This document shows positions 5,132-5,819 of a stretch of DNA of 5,819 nt, one piece after another; within the stretch, counting starts at the first letter, position 1; the number at the start of each line of letters is the position of its first letter. The stretch is from contig CAJFQT010000091.1 in the NCBI GenBank assembly GCA_904419095.1, positions 1 to 5,819 on the forward strand, given 5' to 3'. The stretch is from an uncultured Clostridia bacterium (lineage in GTDB: Bacteria; Bacillota; Clostridia; TANB77; CAG-508). Both the position numbers and the translations under genes were made by a program. The notes below the pieces were generated by a model. That model saw only the letters and a program-made list of their open reading frames with translations, was not told the DNA's origin and ran no database searches.

Positions 5132-5819
5132 TTAAATCATTGTACTTCCAATTATTCCAGCATCATTTCCTAGTATTGCTTGAACTATATTTATTGTTTT
5201 CCTTTGATTAAATAGATATTCTTTTTTTATAATATTTTCTTTTAGTTTATCTAGCAATATATCACTAAAATATACAAAGCTTCCACCAATTCCTATAACT
5301 TCTGGTTCAAAAATATTTACAATGTTTGATATTCCAATACTTAAATTGTCAATATAATCATTTATAACTCTTTTTATTTTTGGATTATCTTGATTTTTTC
5401 TAATTATATCTAATAAATCTTGTCCTCTTGCTTTTTCATTTAACCCTAATTCTTTTCTTAAATTGTCTTTAAAAGCTTTCATTGATGCATATTTTTCAAA
5501 GCATCCTTTTTTTCCACATTTACATTCTAGACCATTTTTTTGAATTATCATATGTCCAAATTCACATCCAGGAAGTTCACCTGTGTCTAGAACTTTGTCA
5601 TTGATAATTACTGCTCCTCCTATTCCTGTTCCTAGTGTAATGAATACTTCCCTAGAATATTTTTTTAATGCTCCATATCTATTTTCTGCAATAGCTGCAC
5701 ATCTACAATCATTTGCTATTTTTATAGGTAAATTTATGTTCTCTTGCAATTTTTTTACTATTGGATAATTTTTTAGTCCTAAATTGACAGATTTAATTAC
5801 TTTTTCGTTTGAAATTGTT
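5132..5819 (-). CDS. ROK-family sugar kinase or repressor (5' end outside the window)
   Basis: ROK proteins phosphorylate hexoses or amino sugars with ATP, or act as sugar-responsive repressors. The open frame runs to the right edge without a stop. The visible part is about 228 residues of a usual 300 or so, beginning TISNEKVIKSVNLGLKNYP, so the N-terminal phosphate-binding DxGGT and any DNA-binding domain cannot be judged. Seen in order: NLGL, the active-site NDCRCAAIAENRYG, TLGTGIGGAVI, then GCEFGHM and CKCGKKGCFEKYAS, which give the zinc-site His and Cys residues of the ROK signature. The C-terminal EPEVIGIGGS and GNDAGIIGS complete the fold. A TTG at 5749-5747 could be taken as a start, but conserved ROK sequence continues upstream of it. 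An intact kinase core favours a glucokinase-like enzyme. It heads the transcript with the SUMF1-like gene. Confidence 0.93.
   Translation of the reverse strand, partial: TISNEKVIKSVNLGLKNYPIVKKLQENINLPIKIANDCRCAAIAENRYGALKKYSREVFITLGTGIGGAVIINDKVLDTGELPGCEFGHMIIQKNGLECKCGKKGCFEKYASMKAFKDNLRKELGLNEKARGQDLLDIIRKNQDNPKIKRVINDYIDNLSIGISNIVNIFEPEVIGIGGSFVYFSDILLDKLKENIIKKEYLFNQRKTINIVQAILGNDAGIIGSTMI

Noticed and set aside
5747..5749. TTG as the start of the ROK gene
   Set aside because: The reading frame and ROK-like sequence (NLGL, then NYP) continue upstream to the window edge, so the gene is cut by the window and does not start here.
5583..5768. Plus-strand 61-codon open frame
   Set aside because: It is antisense to the conserved ROK zinc-site region, with no supporting signals.

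Overview
This AT-rich window (roughly 30% G+C by eye) reads as the chromosome of a low-GC Gram-positive bacterium. Shine-Dalgarno sites are strong, arginine is almost always AGA or CGT, and two genes start with TTG. The gene families present (PP2C phosphatase, DeoD, Asd, split transketolase, ROK kinase and a membrane-anchored sulfatase-modifying-factor-like protein) fit an anaerobic, possibly gut-dwelling Clostridia-type Firmicute. That placement is inferred from gene content and style; no rRNA or other marker is present.

Left part (1-805). A PP2C-type Ser/Thr protein phosphatase (stp/prpC type) lies on the minus strand and is split by a +1 frameshift at about 149-155. Its C-terminal part continues in another frame off the left edge. 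A short divergent promoter region (708-773) separates it from deoD.

Centre (806-3945). On the plus strand are deoD (purine nucleoside phosphorylase) and asd (aspartate-semialdehyde dehydrogenase, TTG start). Converging on asd from the right is the C-terminal half of a split transketolase (minus strand, TTG start), whose N-terminal partner is not next to it. The 424-nt gap between these convergent genes holds no gene. It holds a large imperfect palindrome (2655-2972) with a perfect 39-bp arm pair. A 12-nt direct repeat that overlaps both stop codons brackets it, and the bracketed interval has the same centre as the palindrome. This suggests a small non-autonomous inverted-repeat element inserted between the genes, although the 12-mer is all A/T and could be chance.

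Right part (4011-5819, minus strand). A ROK-family sugar kinase or regulator (5' end outside the window) is followed 25 nt later by a membrane-anchored protein with a formylglycine-generating-enzyme-like (SUMF1, C-type-lectin fold) C-terminal domain. A strong 15-bp hairpin lies between it and the transketolase gene. ROK and the SUMF1-like gene are probably co-transcribed.

Nothing here forms a recognised defence system, CRISPR array, riboswitch or tRNA/rRNA gene. The items most worth a second look are the palindromic element with its flanking direct repeats, the CTT-CGG frameshift in the phosphatase, the transketolase half without its partner, and the pilin-like anchor of the SUMF1-like protein.
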